64,000 nt of DNA from Stomorhina lunata. Taxonomy: Eukaryota; Arthropoda; Insecta; Diptera; Rhiniidae. Below are positions 1 through 12,812 of the stretch, in pieces. Under the pieces are notes generated by a model that worked only from the letters and a program-made list of their open reading frames with translations, did no database searches and was not told the DNA's origin. Numbering within the stretch: position 1 is the stretch's first letter; each line of letters opens with the position of its first letter. Where the stretch lies: NCBI GenBank assembly GCA_933228675.1, contig OW121740.1:52344174-52408173 (forward strand). The letters run 5' to 3'. Both the position numbers and the translations under genes were made by a program.

Positions 1-469
1 TCCAATGCTGGGGATATTCAATCTTCAAAAAGGCGGAAAAATTTGGTTTGGGGCTTGGGGATTTTGTTGGGGATTCACTAAAATTTGTTGGGGATTTTTT
101 GGGGAAATTTGAACTTGTAAATTTAAGACAGTCGAACTTTTATAAATTGAATCACCATTATCCCGAAAAAACCTTCAACTTACGCAGACTTTAACTTTTT
201 GAATCATATTTAAGAACGTTCAAGTTAAAAACGAAATTTGCTTCAACTTATGGAAAATTCAAGTAATAGAAGTTCAAATTAGAGAAGTTCGACTGTATTT
301 TATTATCAAACTTTCTTTTACAAATTGGAAAACCATATTCGAAAAAATGCAGTCAAATTTAATTTAATTTTGTTCGAAAGTTTATAATTTTAAAGATGTT
401 GCCGGTACATCATAGACACTTACTTAGACTGTGCGCGAACTGTCAAAGTACATTTTTGAGACGTCTAGG
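1..469. other. A+T-rich stretch without a gene
   Basis: No coding potential, RNA gene or clear repeat boundary was found. The first 110 bases are rich in TTGGGGATT-like runs, and the rest is A+T rich with loosely repeated GTTCGA/AAGTTC words. It may be old repeat debris, but I cannot assign a family. Confidence 0.4.
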
Positions 470-471
470 TA

Positions 472-1689
472 TAGGGTGGTTAAATTTCAAGGGCCGATGT
501 TGATTTTGAATAAAACACAAACTATTTAGGAAATTATTGTAATTTTATTTTATTATGATATATTGGTCTAAATTTTCGATGACCCTGAGGCATAATGGAG
601 GTTCTATGCCGTTAATGTGCCGAATTATCTCATCCATCAGCTCTTGAATTGGTGCTGGCTTATCGACGTACACTTTTTCTTTCAAATAACCGCAAAGAAT
701 AAAGTCCAACGGTGTCAAATCACATGATCTTGGCTGCCAATTGACATCGCCACTACGTGAGATAATACGGCCATTGAATTTGTTGCGCAAAAGAGCCATT
801 GTTTCATTAGCTGTGTGTCCTGCTGAAACCACATATCGTCCACATCCATATCTTCCAATTCGTGCCATAAAAAGTTCATTATCATCTCACGATAGCGAAC
901 ACCATTCACAGTAACTGCCTGACCGGCCTCATTTTGAAAAAAAAAACGGCCCGACGATGCCGCCAGCCCATAAACCGCACCAAACAGTGATCCTTTGTGG
1001 GCGCATTGGTTTTTCGACAATCACTCTTGGATTATCATTTGCCCAAATGCGGCAGCTCTGTTTATTGACGAATCCACTGAGGTGAAAATGTGCCTCATCA
1101 CAGAAGATGATTTTCTTGGAAAATTGATCATCCACTGTTGCCATTTCTTGCCACCATTTTGCCCATTCACGACGTTTGGAATGGTCAAGAGGCTTTAGTT
1201 CTTGAGCCAATTGCACCTTGTAAGCGTGTAAATGCAAGTCTTTACGCATAATGTTCATCAACGACGAGCGTGAGATGTGCAATTGTTGGGCACGATGACG
1301 AGTTGAGGTGGACGGCTCTTCAGCCACACTATCGCGAACAGCAGCAATATTTTCTACAGTACGAGCTGTACGAGCATGCACTGGTGTTCTCACATCTTCT
1401 ACAGACCCGGTTTGCTCGAATTTTTCCACGATTTTTGCGATTGTACGCACATTTGGATGATCAAATTGACCAAAAAAATCACGAAGTTCACGATATGCAT
1501 TTTGATTTGAACGCCCATTTTCATAATAAGTCTGAATAACTTTAACACGCTGTTGGATTGTGTATCTCTAAATGGTTCAAATTGAGTAAGTCTGAAATAG
1601 AGAAGTGTCAAATAAAATTCGGAAAAAAACTTGGCGTTTAGGTGTGGTTCACATTTAACATCGGCCCTTACAATTTAACCACCCTTTAC
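472..1689 (-). mobile_element. DD41D Tc1-mariner transposon, copy 1, with TIRs and TA duplication
   Basis: The ends carry inverted repeats of about 29 bases starting AGGGTGGTTAAATT and running on to GGGCCGATGTT, with two mismatches between the ends. TA flanks both ends (470-471 and 1690-1691), as expected for this superfamily. The element is about 1.2 kb and holds one degenerate transposase on the minus strand. The TIR sequence differs from that of the copies at 2.2 and 19.3 kb, so this is a separate subfamily. Confidence 0.85.
545..1571 (-). pseudogene. DD41D transposase, broken (copy 1)
   Basis: Transposase of the IS630/Tc1/mariner superfamily, which would bind the TIRs and cut and rejoin DNA in the nucleus. 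Read on the minus strand, a helix-turn-helix half is followed by the catalytic core. The first Asp is in CDEAHF, the second in WFQQD, the third in CDLTPLDF. Once a gap just after WFQQD is allowed for, the second-to-third spacing is 41 residues. That gap is about 13 nt and shifts the frame, so three overlapping frames (1450-929, 1020-715, 868-545) must be combined. The expected start codon is also absent, with a stop (TAG) at that place. The copy cannot make an active enzyme. Confidence 0.85.
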
Positions 1690-1691
1690 AT

Positions 1692-2223
1692 TACATTTTT
1701 TTGCTTTTTATTTATTTTTTTTTATGATCACAGTCTATGTAATAGTCTATGGTACACATCACTATAAAGAGCTTGGTAAAGCAGTTTTGAATATGTTAGC
1801 GGTTCCGAGTATTTTTGGTTTTGAGTTTAACAAAACTTCATTTTCAACAACATTATCTTTAATTGGAATATCATAATAATAACAAAATTTGTTGTCAAGA
1901 ATTTCAACCGACAACTGAGATGTTAACAAATTTAGTTCAAAAACATTCTCTTCATCAGTTTTTCTTAAATTTCATGCAAATGTTCAATTTTGAAAGTACG
2001 GTCAAGTTTGTTATCAATTTCAATTCCGTCGGCTTTTTCTCATACAAACTCAAGATTTGATGAGCCAAACTTGACTGGTGGGAAAGTAGGCTATTGTATA
2101 GTTTAGCTCATGTAATTCTCAAGAATTTGATGATTCTGAAATTTACAAAATACTAGGTTTCTAATATTTTATTATTTAAATATGTAATGGTATATATTGC
2201 AAGCATACAAAACTATTTTTATA
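1692..2223. other. Intergenic stretch, nothing recognised
   Basis: A+T-rich spacer between two DD41D elements. Short open frames here (for example 1863-2060) have low-complexity composition and no family signature. I see no gene, RNA or repeat structure. Confidence 0.4.
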
Positions 2224-3382
2224 TCGGGTGTTTTTATTGAGGTATAGAACTTTAAGTTGGCATCACTTTTTTAACTGGCGGCCATTTTGTCAGCTGTCAA
2301 GTGATTAATATTTAGTTTGGTTTGCCATTTCATCATGAACAGGTTGACAAAAGAACAACGCTTGCAAATCGTGCAAATTTATTTCGAAAATAATGGCGCA
2401 GCGACGTCGAACAGTGTGCACCGAAGAAACAATTGCCGCTGTAGAGCAAAGTGTTGAAGAGGACCCGAATGAATCGATTCGCCACCGTGCACAGCAATTG
2501 GAGCTTTGTCCATCAACTTTATGGAAGATTTTGCGCAAAGATCTTGGCTTGCGACCTTACAAGATCCAGCTTGTGCAAGAATTAAAGCCGCGAGACCATG
2601 CAATGCGTCGTGATTTTGGTGTATGGGCCGAAAATGAGATTGATCTCGATGCTGATTTTCATCGCAAAATTTTGTTCAGTGATGAGGCTCATTTTTGGTT
2701 GAATGGCTACGTCAACAAGCAAAATTGCCGCATTTGGAGTGAAGAGAATCCACATGAGACCCTTGAGACGCCATTACATCCACTAAAACTGACTGTTTGG
2801 TGTGCTCTATGGGCTGGTGGAGTCATTGGGCCATACTTCTTCCGAAATAATGCTGGAGAGTCAGTTACCATAAATGGAGACCGGTATAGAGCCATGATAA
2901 CCAATTGGATGGCATGAATGTGGATGAGTTGTGGTTCCAACAAGACGGCGCTACATGCCACACAGCGCACGTCACAATTGATTTATTGAAGGAAACATTC
3001 GATGAGCGCATAATTTCGCGGAATGGACCTGACAATTGGCCACCAAGATCGTGCGATTTGACACCACTCGATTATTTTCTTTGGGTATATGTGAAGTCGC
3101 TCGTCTACGCCAACAAACCAGAAACGTTAGGGGACTTGGAAGCCAACATTCGTGGCGTTATTGCCAACATACGGCCCCATATGCTCGAAAAAGTAGTTGA
3201 AAATTGGACCTGTAGAATTGGCTTTATTCGAGCCAGCCGCGGCGGCCACATGCCCAAAATCATATTTAAACATTAATGGCATAAAATTATCCTTCCAATA
3301 AAGCCAAATTGATGGACATTAAAACGATTTTCTTGTGTTTTATTTCAATTCGAAGTTCTATACCTCTAAAAAAAACACCCAT
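2224..3382 (+). mobile_element. DD41D Tc1-mariner transposon, copy 2, internally deleted
   Basis: The termini share GGGTGTTTTT followed by a GAGGTATAGAACTT segment in inverted orientation, with TA on each side (2222-2223 and 3383-3384). It is the same family as the 1.3-kb copy at 19333-20632 but about 140 bp shorter. The missing part lies just after the first 22 codons, between two short GG/CG-rich matches. A second gap of about 16 nt sits near 2902. Confidence 0.85.
2335..3276 (+). pseudogene. DD41D transposase, internally deleted (copy 2)
   Basis: The reading starts with MNRLTKEQRLQIVQIYFENN, as in the better copy at 19.3-20.6 kb, then jumps into the AQRRRTV region. This removes most of the N-terminal DNA-binding helices and shifts frame. 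The core is readable from 2393: SDEAHFW (first Asp), WFQQDGATCHTA (second Asp), CDLTPLDYFLW (third Asp). A further small deletion near 2902 splits the core into two frames. The C-terminal tail is intact to a stop at 3276 and shows what the frameshifted tail of the other copy has lost. Not functional. Confidence 0.85.
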
Positions 3383-3483
3383 TATTAATAAAATCAATAT
3401 CTTCATTTAATTGAATAAATAAATGTAAGTAAATACGCTTTTTTGTGGGCTAAAAATTTCAAAATTTGGGGATAGTTACCAAA

Positions 3484-3962
3484 AAGTAAATGGCAGCCCT
3501 GCTCTCCGTAAGAACTCAAATTAAAATCTATAAAAAGCTAATACCACCCGTATATGGTGCTGAATTATGGGCAATTGTACAAGCAGATGAAGCTATCCTT
3601 GGAGTGTTTGAGAGAAAAATTCTACGAAGAATCTTTGGACCAGTCTGCGTCAACAATGAGTATCGACATCGAATGAACCATGTATGAACCATGAGCTGTA
3701 TGAGTTATACTCTGACATAGACATAGTATAACTCATTAAGCAACAGCGGCTGCGTTGGCTAGGACACGTTGAGCGAATGGATGAAAATACTCTAGCAAGA
3801 AAAGTGTTCGATAATGATCCTGAGGGTACACGTAGAAGAGGTCGTCCGAAACTTCTATGGAAAGACCAATAATATGCGTACAAGAAAGAAGCGCATTAAA
3901 CTCTAAAATATGCTCGGCCTTTGACCTAAACAGGTTGTTACTATAGGACATTTAAGTAAGTA
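3484..3962 (+). mobile_element. 3' end fragment of LINE family 1
   Basis: The translation from 3490 matches the C-terminal part of the reverse transcriptase ORF at 20848-22446 (shared words QADEAILGVFERKIL and GPVCVNNEYRHRMNH), with frame breaks after about 60 codons. The fragment ends in the family tail: AACAGGTTGTTA, then a CATTTAAGTAAGTAAG-type end. This is a 5'-truncated, mutated insertion. Confidence 0.8.
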
Positions 3963-5207
3963 AGGGATTTTAAGCCTTACTGCCTAATTCATAAACGAAT
4001 AATAAAATGATCAAAGGCTTATCGTAGGAATTTTGTATGAAAAATTCGATTTATATATAAGTTTGCCGTGATACTATTTTCTATAGAACTAAATTTCTCT
4101 CGAGATAACAAATTTTATATATTATACACTAAAAACCACAGAAACCATGGCAACCCTGAACTTAAATATTTAACAGGACTTGTAAATTAAATACATACAT
4201 ATAAGATGTTACACAAAAATAACATTTAAGTTGTCATATAAAAAGGACTTTTTTGCTGTCCAAGCATACACTCTAGAACCGGCATCACCACCCTACCATC
4301 TGTCATATAAGATGTGCAAATTTGCTTAGATTTTTTTCTCGTTTGAGGACAAAAACATGTTGTTTTTTCTTTATTTATTCAGTATTTAAGTATTTATTTA
4401 TTAAAATACAAATATTTTTGTTTTATTATCATTTTCGTATACAAAATATATAATTTATGGGATTTTAGTGGATTTCAATGACATGTCATACGAGTATGTG
4501 CTACCACAAACTAAAGTAAAGCGGAACCAATAAATGACAGGGACAACTTGTGACAGGGAATTAAAACAAAGGAAATCTATAAATAAGAACTTTAATTGGA
4601 TGTTAATCTGTTCTTTACAAATTTTTCTATAGAAAAATTTCTTAAACCCAAACTTTTGATTGCACCTTTGGAGGGGATATATGAGACAAGACTCAGCCAA
4701 CATTTTTCGACCTGTTAAAACTTTTTTTTTAAGATTGTAAAAAAACTTTTGATTGTTCTTTGTTTGATTTTTCAACGTCCTTGTGGGTGTTAAATGACCA
4801 ATGATACCATAAAATGTTTTACTAACACTCAATTATTGTTATTGGTCTTAAAGTTATTGGATATTCTTATAGTCCTTGAGCATTATTTACTCTATAACTT
4901 TTTCCATTGATTGCCTTTATTGTGACACTGGATGGAGGAAAAACTTTTTTATTCTGTCTCAATTTTTTTCACACACATTCAAAAAGTATAATATTATCGT
5001 TATAAAAATGTTGGCAGAACTCATGGTACAAAAGCGATATTTTATGATATGCCTCGGGGGAGACTTAAATACCAGAACATAATTTCTTGTTAAGTTAAAT
5101 TGAGTTAACAAAATATTTTGTAACTTTTAACAAGTTACGAATTTTACATAAACATTTTAAAGATGGCTTAATAGTTTGTTATGAAAAATAAAAATATTTG
5201 TCTCGAA
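3963..5207. other. A+T-rich intergenic stretch, no gene seen
   Basis: No feature can be supported. A 125-codon open frame on the minus strand (4455-4832) has a composition typical of translated A+T-rich DNA (Lys, Phe, Asn, Ile), shows no domain, and has no splice partners that I can see. Confidence 0.4.
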
Positions 5208-8200
5208 AATTTTTCTGTAGAAAAATTTTGCTATCTAAAATTTTTCTATGGAAAATCTTGCTATTGAAAATTTTTCTATAGAAACATTTTGCTATTGAAA
5301 ATTTTTCTATAGAAAAATTTTGCTATTGAAAATTTTTCTATAGAAAAGATTTGCTTTTGAAAATTTTTGTATAGAAAAATTTTGCTATTGAAAATTTTTC
5401 TATAGAAAAATTTTGCTATTGAAAATTTTTCTATAGAAAAATTTTGCTATTGAAAATTTTTCTATAGACAAATTTTGCTATTGAAAATTTTTCTATAGAA
5501 AAATTTTGCTATTGAAAATTTTTCTATAGAAAAATTTTGCTATTGAAAATTTTTCTATAAAAATTTTGCTATTGAAAATTTTTCTATAGAAAAATTTTGC
5601 TATTGAAAATTTTTCTATAGAAAAATTTTGCTATTGAAAATTTTTCTATAGAAAAATTTTGCTATTGAAAATTTTTCTATAGAAAAATTTTGCTATTGAA
5701 AATTTTTCTATAGAAAAATTTTGCTATTGAAAATTTTGCTATTGAAAATTTTTCTATAGAAAAATTTTGCTATTGAAAATTTTTCTTTAGAAAAATTTTG
5801 CTATTGAAAATTTTTCTATAGAAAAATTTTGCTATTGAAAATTTTTCTATAGAAAAATTTTTCTATTGAAAATTTTTCTATAGAAAAATTTTGCTATTGA
5901 AAATTTTTCTATAGAAAAATTTTGCTATTGAAAATTTTTCTATAGAAAAATTTTGCTATTGAAAATTTTTCTATAGAAAAATCTTGCTATTGAAAATTTT
6001 TCTATAGAAAAATCTTGCTATTGAAAATTTTTCTATAGAAAAATTTTGCTATCGAAAATTTTTCTATATAGAAAAATTTTGCTATCGAAAATTTTTCTAT
6101 ATAGAAAAATTTTGCTATCGAAAATTTTTCTATATAGAAAAATTTTGCTATCGAAAATTTTTCTATATAGAAAAATTTTGCTATCGAAAATTTTTCTATA
6201 TAGAAAAATTTTGCTATTGAAAATTTTTCTATATAGAAAAATTTTGCTATCGAAAATTTTTCTAAATAGAAAAATTTTGCTACCGAAAATTTTTCTATAT
6301 AGAAAAATTTTGCTAACGAAAATTTTTCTATATAGAAAAATTTTGCTGTCGAAAATTTTTCTATATAGAAAAATTTTGCTATCGAAAATTTTTCTATATA
6401 GAAAAATTTTGCTATCGAAAATTTTTCTATATAGAAACATTTTGCCATCGAAAATTTTTCTATGTCGAAAATTTTTCTATACAGAAAAATTTTGCTATCG
6501 AAAATTTTTCTATATAAAAAAATTTTGCTATCGAAAATTTTTCTAAATAGAAAAATTTTGCTATCGAAAATTTTTCTATATAGAAAAATTTTGCTATCGA
6601 AAATTTTTCTAACTAGAAAAATTTTGCTATCGAAAATTTTTCTATATAGAAAAATTTTGCTATCGAAAATTTTTCTATATAAAAAAATTTTGCTATCGAA
6701 AATTTTTCTATATAGAAAAATTTTGCTATCGAAAATTTTTCTATATAGAAAAATTTTGCTATCGAAAATTTTTCTATATAGAGAAATTTTGCTATCGAAA
6801 ATTTTTCTATATAGAAAAATTTTGCTATCGAAAATTTTTCTATATAGAAAAATTTTGCTATCGAAAATTTTTCTATATAGAAAAATTTTGCTATCGAAAA
6901 TTTTTCTATATAGAAAAATTTTGCTATAGAAAAATTTTGCTATCGAAAATTTTTCTATATAGAAAAATTTTGCTATCGAAAATTTTTCTATATAGAAAAA
7001 TTTTGCTATCGAAAATTTTTCTATATAGAAAAATTTTGCTATCGAAAATTTTTCTATATAGAAAAATTTTGCTATCGAAAATTTTTCTATATAGAAAAAT
7101 TTTGCTATCGAAAATTTTTCTATATAGAAAAATTTTGCTATCGAAAATTTTTCTATATAGAAAAATTTTGCTATCGAAAATTTTTCTATATAGAAAAATT
7201 TTGCTATCGAAAATTTTTCTATATAGAAAAATTTTGCTATCGAAAATTTTTCTATATAGAAAAATTTTGCTATCGAAAATTTTTCTATATAGAAAAATTT
7301 TGCTGTCGAAAATTTTTCTATATAGAAAAATTTTGCTATCGAAAATTTTTCTATATAGAAAAATTTTGCTATCGAAAATTTTTCTATATAGAAACATTTT
7401 GCCATCGAAAATTTTTCTATGTCGAAAATTTTTCTATACAGAAAAATTTTGCTATCGAAAATTTTTCTATATAAAAAAATTTTGCTATCGAAAATTTTTC
7501 TAAATAGAAAAATTTTGCTATCGAAAATTTTTCTATATAGAAAAATTTTGCTATCGAAAATTTTTCTAAATAGAAAAATTTTGCTATCGAAAATTTTTCT
7601 ATATAGAAAAATTTTGCTATCGAAAATTTTCCTATATAAAAAAATTTTGCTATCGAAAATTTTTCTATATAGAAAAATTTTGCTATCGAAAATTTTTCTA
7701 TATAGAAAAATTTTGCTATCGAAAATTTTTCTATATAGAAAAATTTTGCTATCGAAAATTTTTCTATATAGAAAAATTTTGCTATCGAAAATTTTTCTAT
7801 ATAGAAAAATTTTGCTATCGAAAATTTTTCTATATAGAAAAATTTTGCTATCGAAAATTTTTCTATATAGAAAAATTTTGCTATCGAAAATTTTTCTATA
7901 TAGAAAAATTTTGCTATCGAAAATTTTTCTATATAGAAAAATTTTGCTATTGAAAATTTTTCTATAGAAAAATTTTGCTATCGAAAATTTTTCTATATAG
8001 AAAAATTTTGCTATCGAAAATTTTTCTACATAGAAAAATTTTGCTATCGAAAATTTTTCTATATAGAAAAATTTTGCTACCGAAAATTTTTCTATATAGA
8101 AAAATTTCGCTATCGAAAATTTTTCTGTATAGAAAAATTTTGCTACCGAAAATTTTTCTATATAGAAAAATTTTGCTATCGAAAATTTTTTCTATCGAAA

Positions 8201-9330
8201 ATTTTTCTATTTGGTATCGAAAAATTTTCTATATAGAAAAATTTTGGTATCTATCGAAAATTTTTCTATAGAAAAAAATTTTCGATAGAAAAATTTTTCT
8301 ATTTGGTATCGAAAATTTTTCTATATAGAAAAATTTTGGTATCGAAAATTTTTCTATATAGAAAAATTTTGGTATCGAAAATTTTTCTATATAGAAAAAT
8401 TTTGGTATCGAAAATTTTTCTATATAGAAAAATTTTGGTATCGAAAATTTTTCTATATAGAAAAATTTTGGTATCGAAAATTTTTCTATATAGAAAAATT
8501 TTGGTATCGAAAATTTTTCTATATAGAAAAAAAATTTTTCTATATAGAAAAATTTGGTATCAAAAATTTTTCTATATAGAAAAATTGTGGTATCGAAAAT
8601 TTTTCTATATAGAAAAATTTTGGTATCGAAAATTTTTCTGTATAAAAAAATTTTGGTATCGAAAATTTTTCTATATAGAAAAATTTTGGTATCGAAAATT
8701 TTTCTATATAGAAAAATTTTGGTATCGAAAATTTTTCTATATAGAAAAATTTTGCTATCGAAAATTTTTCTATATAGAAAAATTTTGGTACCGAAAATTA
8801 TTATACGACAGAAAAATTTTTCTATAGAAAAATGTTCGATACCAAAATTTTTCTATATAGAAAAATTTTCGATAGCAAAATTTTTCTGTATAGAAAAATT
8901 TTCGATAGCAAAATTTTTCTATATAGAAAAATTTTCGATAACAAAATTTTTCTATATAGAAAAATTTTTCTATCGAAAATTTTTCTATAGAAAAATTTTA
9001 TATAGAAAAATTTTCTATAGAAAAATTTTTCTATAGAAAAATTTTCGATAGAAAAATTTTTGTTATCGAAAATTTTTATATAGAAAAATTTTGCTATCGA
9101 AAATTTTTCTATAGAAAAATTTTACTATCGAAAATTTTTCTTTAGAAAAATTTTGTTATCGAAAATATTTTTTGTGGAAAAATGTTGATAAAATTTTTCT
9201 ATAGAAAATTTTTCTTTCGAAAAATTTTGGTTTCGAAAATTTTCTATAGAAAAATTTTGCTATCGAAAACTTTTCTATAGAAACATTTTTGTTATCGAAA
9301 ATCTTTTTTATAATTTTTATATAGAAAAAA
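5208..9330. repeat. Satellite array S1, 31/33-bp units with higher-order structure
   Basis: About 4.1 kb of tandem units. At 5208-6035 the unit is 31 bp (GCTATTG type with TTTTTCTATAGAAAAA). At about 6036-8200 it is 33 bp (GCTATCG type with CTATATAG). At about 8290-8800 it is 33 bp with GGTATCG. From about 8830 to 8960 units run in the opposite orientation, and after that the array decays to 9330. A distinctive variant cluster (GAAACATTTTGCCATCG followed by a short CTATGTCG unit) occurs at 6434 and again at 7391, 957 bp apart, which is exactly 29 units of 33. Long open frames on both strands (up to 467 codons) arise because 33 is a multiple of three. Confidence 0.95.
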
Positions 9331-9627
9331 ATTAGCTTGCCTTAGTCTGCAGCAAATATGTATATGTTTTCGCATTAAACGGCCAACCCAATTGTTTTTA
9401 TTTGATTAGCATTATCTTTATTTCGATAATAATTTTATTTTGACTGAAAACAAATACCGGCATGAGTCAATGAATCAATTAATTCTTATCAGTATTATCG
9501 GTGCCAAACAAATTTAAACTTATTATTCATATATAGAAGCATTAAAAAATTAATGTTCTTGTAATATGAAACAATCCCTCGCAAATCTTATTAAAAGACA
9601 TTTCGAAACCTTAAATCACTTTTTTAA
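9331..9627. other. Spacer between satellite S1 and MITE
   Basis: A+T-rich sequence with no gene or repeat that I can recognise. It lies downstream of galectin A. Confidence 0.4.
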
Positions 9628-9784
9628 CCCTCAGCGACTGACGTGTTGTTCTGCAGCAGCCAACAAATTCAAATTTGAATTAAAAAAATATCTATAAAAA
9701 TAATAACTTAAACTTATAAACATAAAGTTTGTCAAAACCAGGTCATTAGAATTGTGAAAACGATATCACATCAGTCGCAGAGGG
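9628..9784. mobile_element. piggyBac-type MITE with TTAA duplication
   Basis: A 157-bp element begins CCCTCAGCGACTGACGTG and ends with the inverted copy CACATCAGTCGCAGAGGG, an 18-bp TIR with two mismatches. TTAA flanks both ends (9624-9627 and 9785-9788), the hallmark of piggyBac insertion. The interior is A+T rich and non-coding, so it would depend on a transposase made elsewhere. Confidence 0.85.
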
Positions 9785-9825
9785 TTAACTTTGAATTTGT
9801 CATAAATCTAAGCATTAATTTAAAA

Positions 9826-9831
9826 TTTATT
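9826..9831 (-). terminator. Poly(A) signal of galectin A
   Basis: AATAAA on the minus strand, about 60 bases after the stop codon of galectin A. Position and sequence fit a cleavage/polyadenylation signal. Confidence 0.55.
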
Positions 9832-9890
9832 TTGAAATCGGCTTTGCCGAATATTCCTTTTTGAATGATGAAAAAATATATATTCTTAAA

Positions 9891-10989
9891 TTAAGCGCAC
9901 GAATAACTCTCGAAACCTATACACTGGGGATCACACATTTGAACATGATCGAGGCCATTAACACGTACAATCACACCATCGATACCCCTTAATTTCAGAC
10001 CAACGATATCTTGCAAAACATTAGCGGTTCTATAAGGAAATCTGCATAAGAATTGACCATCTTTGGCTATAAGAAATTCAGTTTCACTTAAACCTATGGC
10101 CAATGTAAAAGGCCGATAGAAGTCATCAAAGGGAAAGCCACCATCCGTTTCCTCGGTGCCGTAGCTATAAAAGAAAAGAAAAAATCAGAAAAAATAATTG
10201 TTAGAAAATATTTCCTTTAAACTTACCCCAAATACTGAACACCAGTTTTCTTATCTTGACACTTGGTGGTCTTGGAATTTCTCAAAAACTTATGACTATC
10301 AAAACGAACACTGACATGCAACTCCTCGCGATAGCTATCGTAAGCATTTTTCAGCTGCAGAACAAATCTACCCTTGCTATTACCCAATAACTGAGCCCTT
10401 ATGACCATAACATGACCGGGTTCAAAGAACATGGGTTGATCGTTGCTAAAACATACACTTTCCTCGGACATTTGTAGCGGTGGCCAGCTAATGGGAAAAT
10501 ATTTACGATGATCCATTTGTTTGACATAATCCAAATCTCCCGTAATTTTGATCGTGTTCAAAGTATTCAACGGAAAACCATATGGTACACGACTACAGGG
10601 TTTGTTGTTAATGGCTACATTGAAATTATTATCCGACATGGTTATATTGATTTTAAATTCCACCAAAAAAACTGAAGTGCTAAATTCATGATGATATTCT
10701 TCTTTCCAATCGTTATGGTTCGTCTTGAAGGAAATCATATTATTGTTAAGATAAACCAACATCTCAAGACCGACATCTATTTTGCTATCATCCACTGGAC
10801 TTTTGGAGGATAAAGTGATATTAAACCTTAAAAAGAGGAAGATAAGCAATAATTGACATATAATGAAACAAAAGCAGATTCTAAATTATATATTTACCAA
10901 TTTCCTTCATTTTGTGCCTTTGCACAAATTTCTAAACTATGTCCATATTCTAAATTACGAGCTAAAGTTCCCTGGAAGATAGTTGCCAT
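9891..10989 (-). CDS. Tandem-repeat galectin (galectin A), three exons
   Basis: Exons on the minus strand are 10989-10898, 10826-10227 and 10164-9891, joined at GT-AG sites, both introns in phase 2. The product is 321 residues with no signal peptide, as usual for galectins, which bind beta-galactosides in cytosol or outside the cell. CRD1 (about 1-145) has WKEE at 71-74 and FNVAINNKPC, but lacks the H-x-N-x-R strand. CRD2 (about 165-321) has LHVSVRFD (His201, Arg205), LRN at 212-214 and GTEE at 233-236 followed by GGFPF. The Asn of H-x-N is Ser, and the normally invariant Trp before the E-E pair is Tyr232. Ligand preference may therefore be altered. It is the first of three local paralogues and compact, without intron insertions. 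Confidence 0.9.
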
Positions 10990-11308
10990 TATTTATTAGA
11001 AATGGTTATTTTTTGTTAAAATTTAGTCGTACAACCGTTTATATCAATGACTAACTCAATACTAAATAATTGTTGATTATAAACCTTTACTATCTTGCTT
11101 AAATAAAGTTTGAAACTTTGAACAGTGGATGATTTTTTAAAAATATTCAACATTTAACTCTTTAATTATTTTTAAGCAAAGACCCAAATTAAAATAAATC
11201 CCAAGACAAATTTACCAAAACATCTTCTCAAATTAGGACTAAACATTTTCGACAACAAAAATTTTGAATCACTTTAGTCCTAATGTCTGTTGGGGGTTTA
11301 AATATACA
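10990..11308. promoter_or_regulatory. Upstream region of galectin A, weak promoter signals
   Basis: Read on the minus strand, a GATATAAACG sequence lies about 50 bases before the ATG and could be a TATA element, which would imply a short leader. No clear initiator motif is present, so this is only suggestive. The rest, up to the Helitron-like element, is A+T rich and holds no gene. Confidence 0.25.
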
Positions 11309-12750
11309 GTACCTGGTAGACCGAGCCTTGCTCGGAGCTTTATGATAAGCATTTTGAGGAAAATTTTAAAGTTTTTATATATTTTATATTATAAAGTGCT
11401 AAAATAAATTTAGAGGAAAGACATTGTAGAAATATTCAGTTAATTTTGAATTATTTGATTTATTTTGTCCGACCAACACATAGTTTGCATAGTTTACAGT
11501 TTAACTCATTTTGAATAATTTTGGAAATTATTCATATCAACAGAAACCTCTGTCGACTCATGCGCAACAACTTTGCTAAAGATTCATTTTGAGTAGTTTT
11601 CTGTGGCGCCACCTGTCGGACTTTGCTTATTCCAATTCATAAACCTTCTTCGGCTTATCCGTAACAACTTTGTTGAAGATTATAGCATGATTAAATGTAC
11701 AGCATACGATTAAATTGACTTTGAGTAAATTTCAGTAGCGCCACCTGTCGAAATTTCTTCATACCAACTAAGAAACCTTCGTCGGCTCATGTGCAACAAC
11801 TTTGCTAAAGATTGTAGCATGATTAAATGTACAGATTACGATTAAATTGACTTTGAGTAAGTTTCTGTAGCGCCACCTGTCGGAAATTATTCATACCAAC
11901 TAAAAAGCCTTCGTCGGCTCATGCGCTACAACTTTGCTAAAGATCATAGCATGATCAAATGTACAGTTTACGATTTAATTAATTGTTAGTAATTCTCAGT
12001 GGCGCCATCTGTCGGAAATTAGTCTCATCAACTTTAAAACCTTCGCTGGCTTATCCGCAACATCTTCGCTAAAGAGCATAACACAATCAAATTCACAGTT
12101 TACTATTCTATAAAGAACATACATACAGACAAACATTCATTTGTTTAAAATAATACTAATTTTTCCCCCTTTTTATTCCCTAATTTCTAAAAGTTCCATA
12201 TGTATATTTGGTACTTTTTTGGTGCCAATTGAATTCGGTACATTTTTTTAATACGCATTTAACATAATGTATAATGTTCCTATTGATATTACTTTGGAGA
12301 TGTTAAGTTATCATTTTATCCCTTTTTTACCCATTTTGGCTCCACAATCAAAAAAGTACCAAATACGTGTTTCATGTTTTTTTTTACATCTATTGATTGC
12401 AGTACCAAGTTTCTTTCTATATTCTTTAGTTTAAAATATAAGAGTGGGTTAAAAAGGTGCCAAAAAACTTTTTTCACCCTATCGGACATAGTTTCAAAAA
12501 AGTACCAAACACCTGTACGCTTATTTTCAAAACTGTTTAAAACGTAATTTTAATTTTGTTTCTATACCTATTACTTTAGGAGACATAGCGTTTTCGATTT
12601 TTTCCCCTTTTTACCCGTTTTTACCCTCTTAGAGGTAAAAGTTCCAAAAGTCCCTTCTTCTTCGACCTATACATCAAAAAAGATACCCACTGTCCAAATT
12701 TTATCAAAATCGTTAGAGCCGTTTTCGAGATAGCCATTCTATATATATAT

Positions 12751-12812
<62 letters not shown>

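Noticed and set aside
4455..4832. 125-codon frame on the minus strand
   Set aside because: A+T-driven composition, no motif, no upstream or downstream exons that fit.
6002..7405. A 467-codon minus-strand open frame and many similar frames in S1
   Set aside because: The unit is 33 bp, so any frame without a stop in one unit stays open. Translations are monotonous FLYRKIF- or KIFLYRKILLS-type repeats on both strands, with no gene signals.
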